A stretch of 6,660 nucleotides of DNA from positions 1 to 6,660 of the forward strand of contig JAUIFT010000154.1 in assembly GCA_030430345.1 (NCBI GenBank), given 5' to 3'. Below the pieces are notes generated by a model. That model was not told where the DNA came from. It saw nothing but the letters and a program-made list of their open reading frames with translations, and ran no database searches. Source of the stretch: Calditrichia bacterium (GTDB taxonomy: Bacteria; Calditrichota; Calditrichia; RBG-13-44-9; J042). Made by a program: the position numbers and the translations under genes. Positions 6,647 through 6,660 of the stretch are shown in pieces. Every line of letters starts with the position of its first letter. Position 1 is the first letter of the stretch.

Positions 6647-6651
6647 CTCCT
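6647..6651 (-). promoter_or_regulatory. Shine-Dalgarno site of icd
   Basis: The minus strand reads AGGAG, ten bases before the ATG at 6636. The spacing is slightly long but usable. The promoter itself lies beyond the window edge. Confidence 0.6.
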
Positions 6652-6660
6652 ATAGCGTTA

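Overview
The window holds seven protein-coding genes, all read from the minus strand (right to left) with little space between them. In transcription order they are: icd (NADP-type isocitrate dehydrogenase), a class I SAM-dependent methyltransferase, ftsE, ftsX, a short CYTH-domain triphosphatase, a Nudix hydrolase of the ADP-ribose pyrophosphatase type, and a 537-residue membrane protein with zinc-ribbon, TPR and TonB-C-like regions. I see no tRNA, rRNA, CRISPR array, transposase or phage gene. This is a bacterial chromosomal housekeeping segment of mid GC content. The FtsE P-loop variant (GKTGTGKTT) and the zinc-ribbon/TPR/TonB-C protein suggest a Gram-negative bacterium, perhaps of the FCB superphylum (Calditrichota/KSB1-like). 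That placement is an impression from recalled family features, not a demonstrated assignment.

Right end (5416-6660): icd is complete, with a Shine-Dalgarno (SD) sequence. A GC-rich hairpin lies between it and the next gene, so icd is probably its own transcription unit. Codon use changes sharply inside icd. The first ~116-135 codons favour CTA/TTA leucine, CCC proline and CGC arginine, and the rest of the gene does not. This points to an intragenic recombination junction or an assembly chimera near the window edge.

Centre (1880-5307): methyltransferase, ftsE, ftsX, CYTH and Nudix genes form an apparent five-gene operon. The methyltransferase and ftsE overlap by ATGA, ftsE-ftsX and CYTH-Nudix are 23 and 3 bases apart, and ftsX-CYTH are 67 apart. 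FtsE and FtsX form the ABC-type complex that couples the divisome to cell-wall hydrolysis. The CYTH and Nudix enzymes cleave phosphoanhydride bonds. No murein-hydrolase activator gene follows ftsX.

Left end (1-1879): a 238-base AT-rich intergenic stretch with a near-perfect 11-base direct repeat and an overlapping dyad separates the operon from the 537-residue gene, which has the best SD in the window. Its protein appears to carry two cytoplasmic metal-binding motifs, a low-complexity linker, one membrane helix, TPR repeats and a TonB-C-like end. It is the least ordinary gene here. I found no convincing undescribed multi-gene system. The two points most worth checking are this protein and the icd codon-use break.
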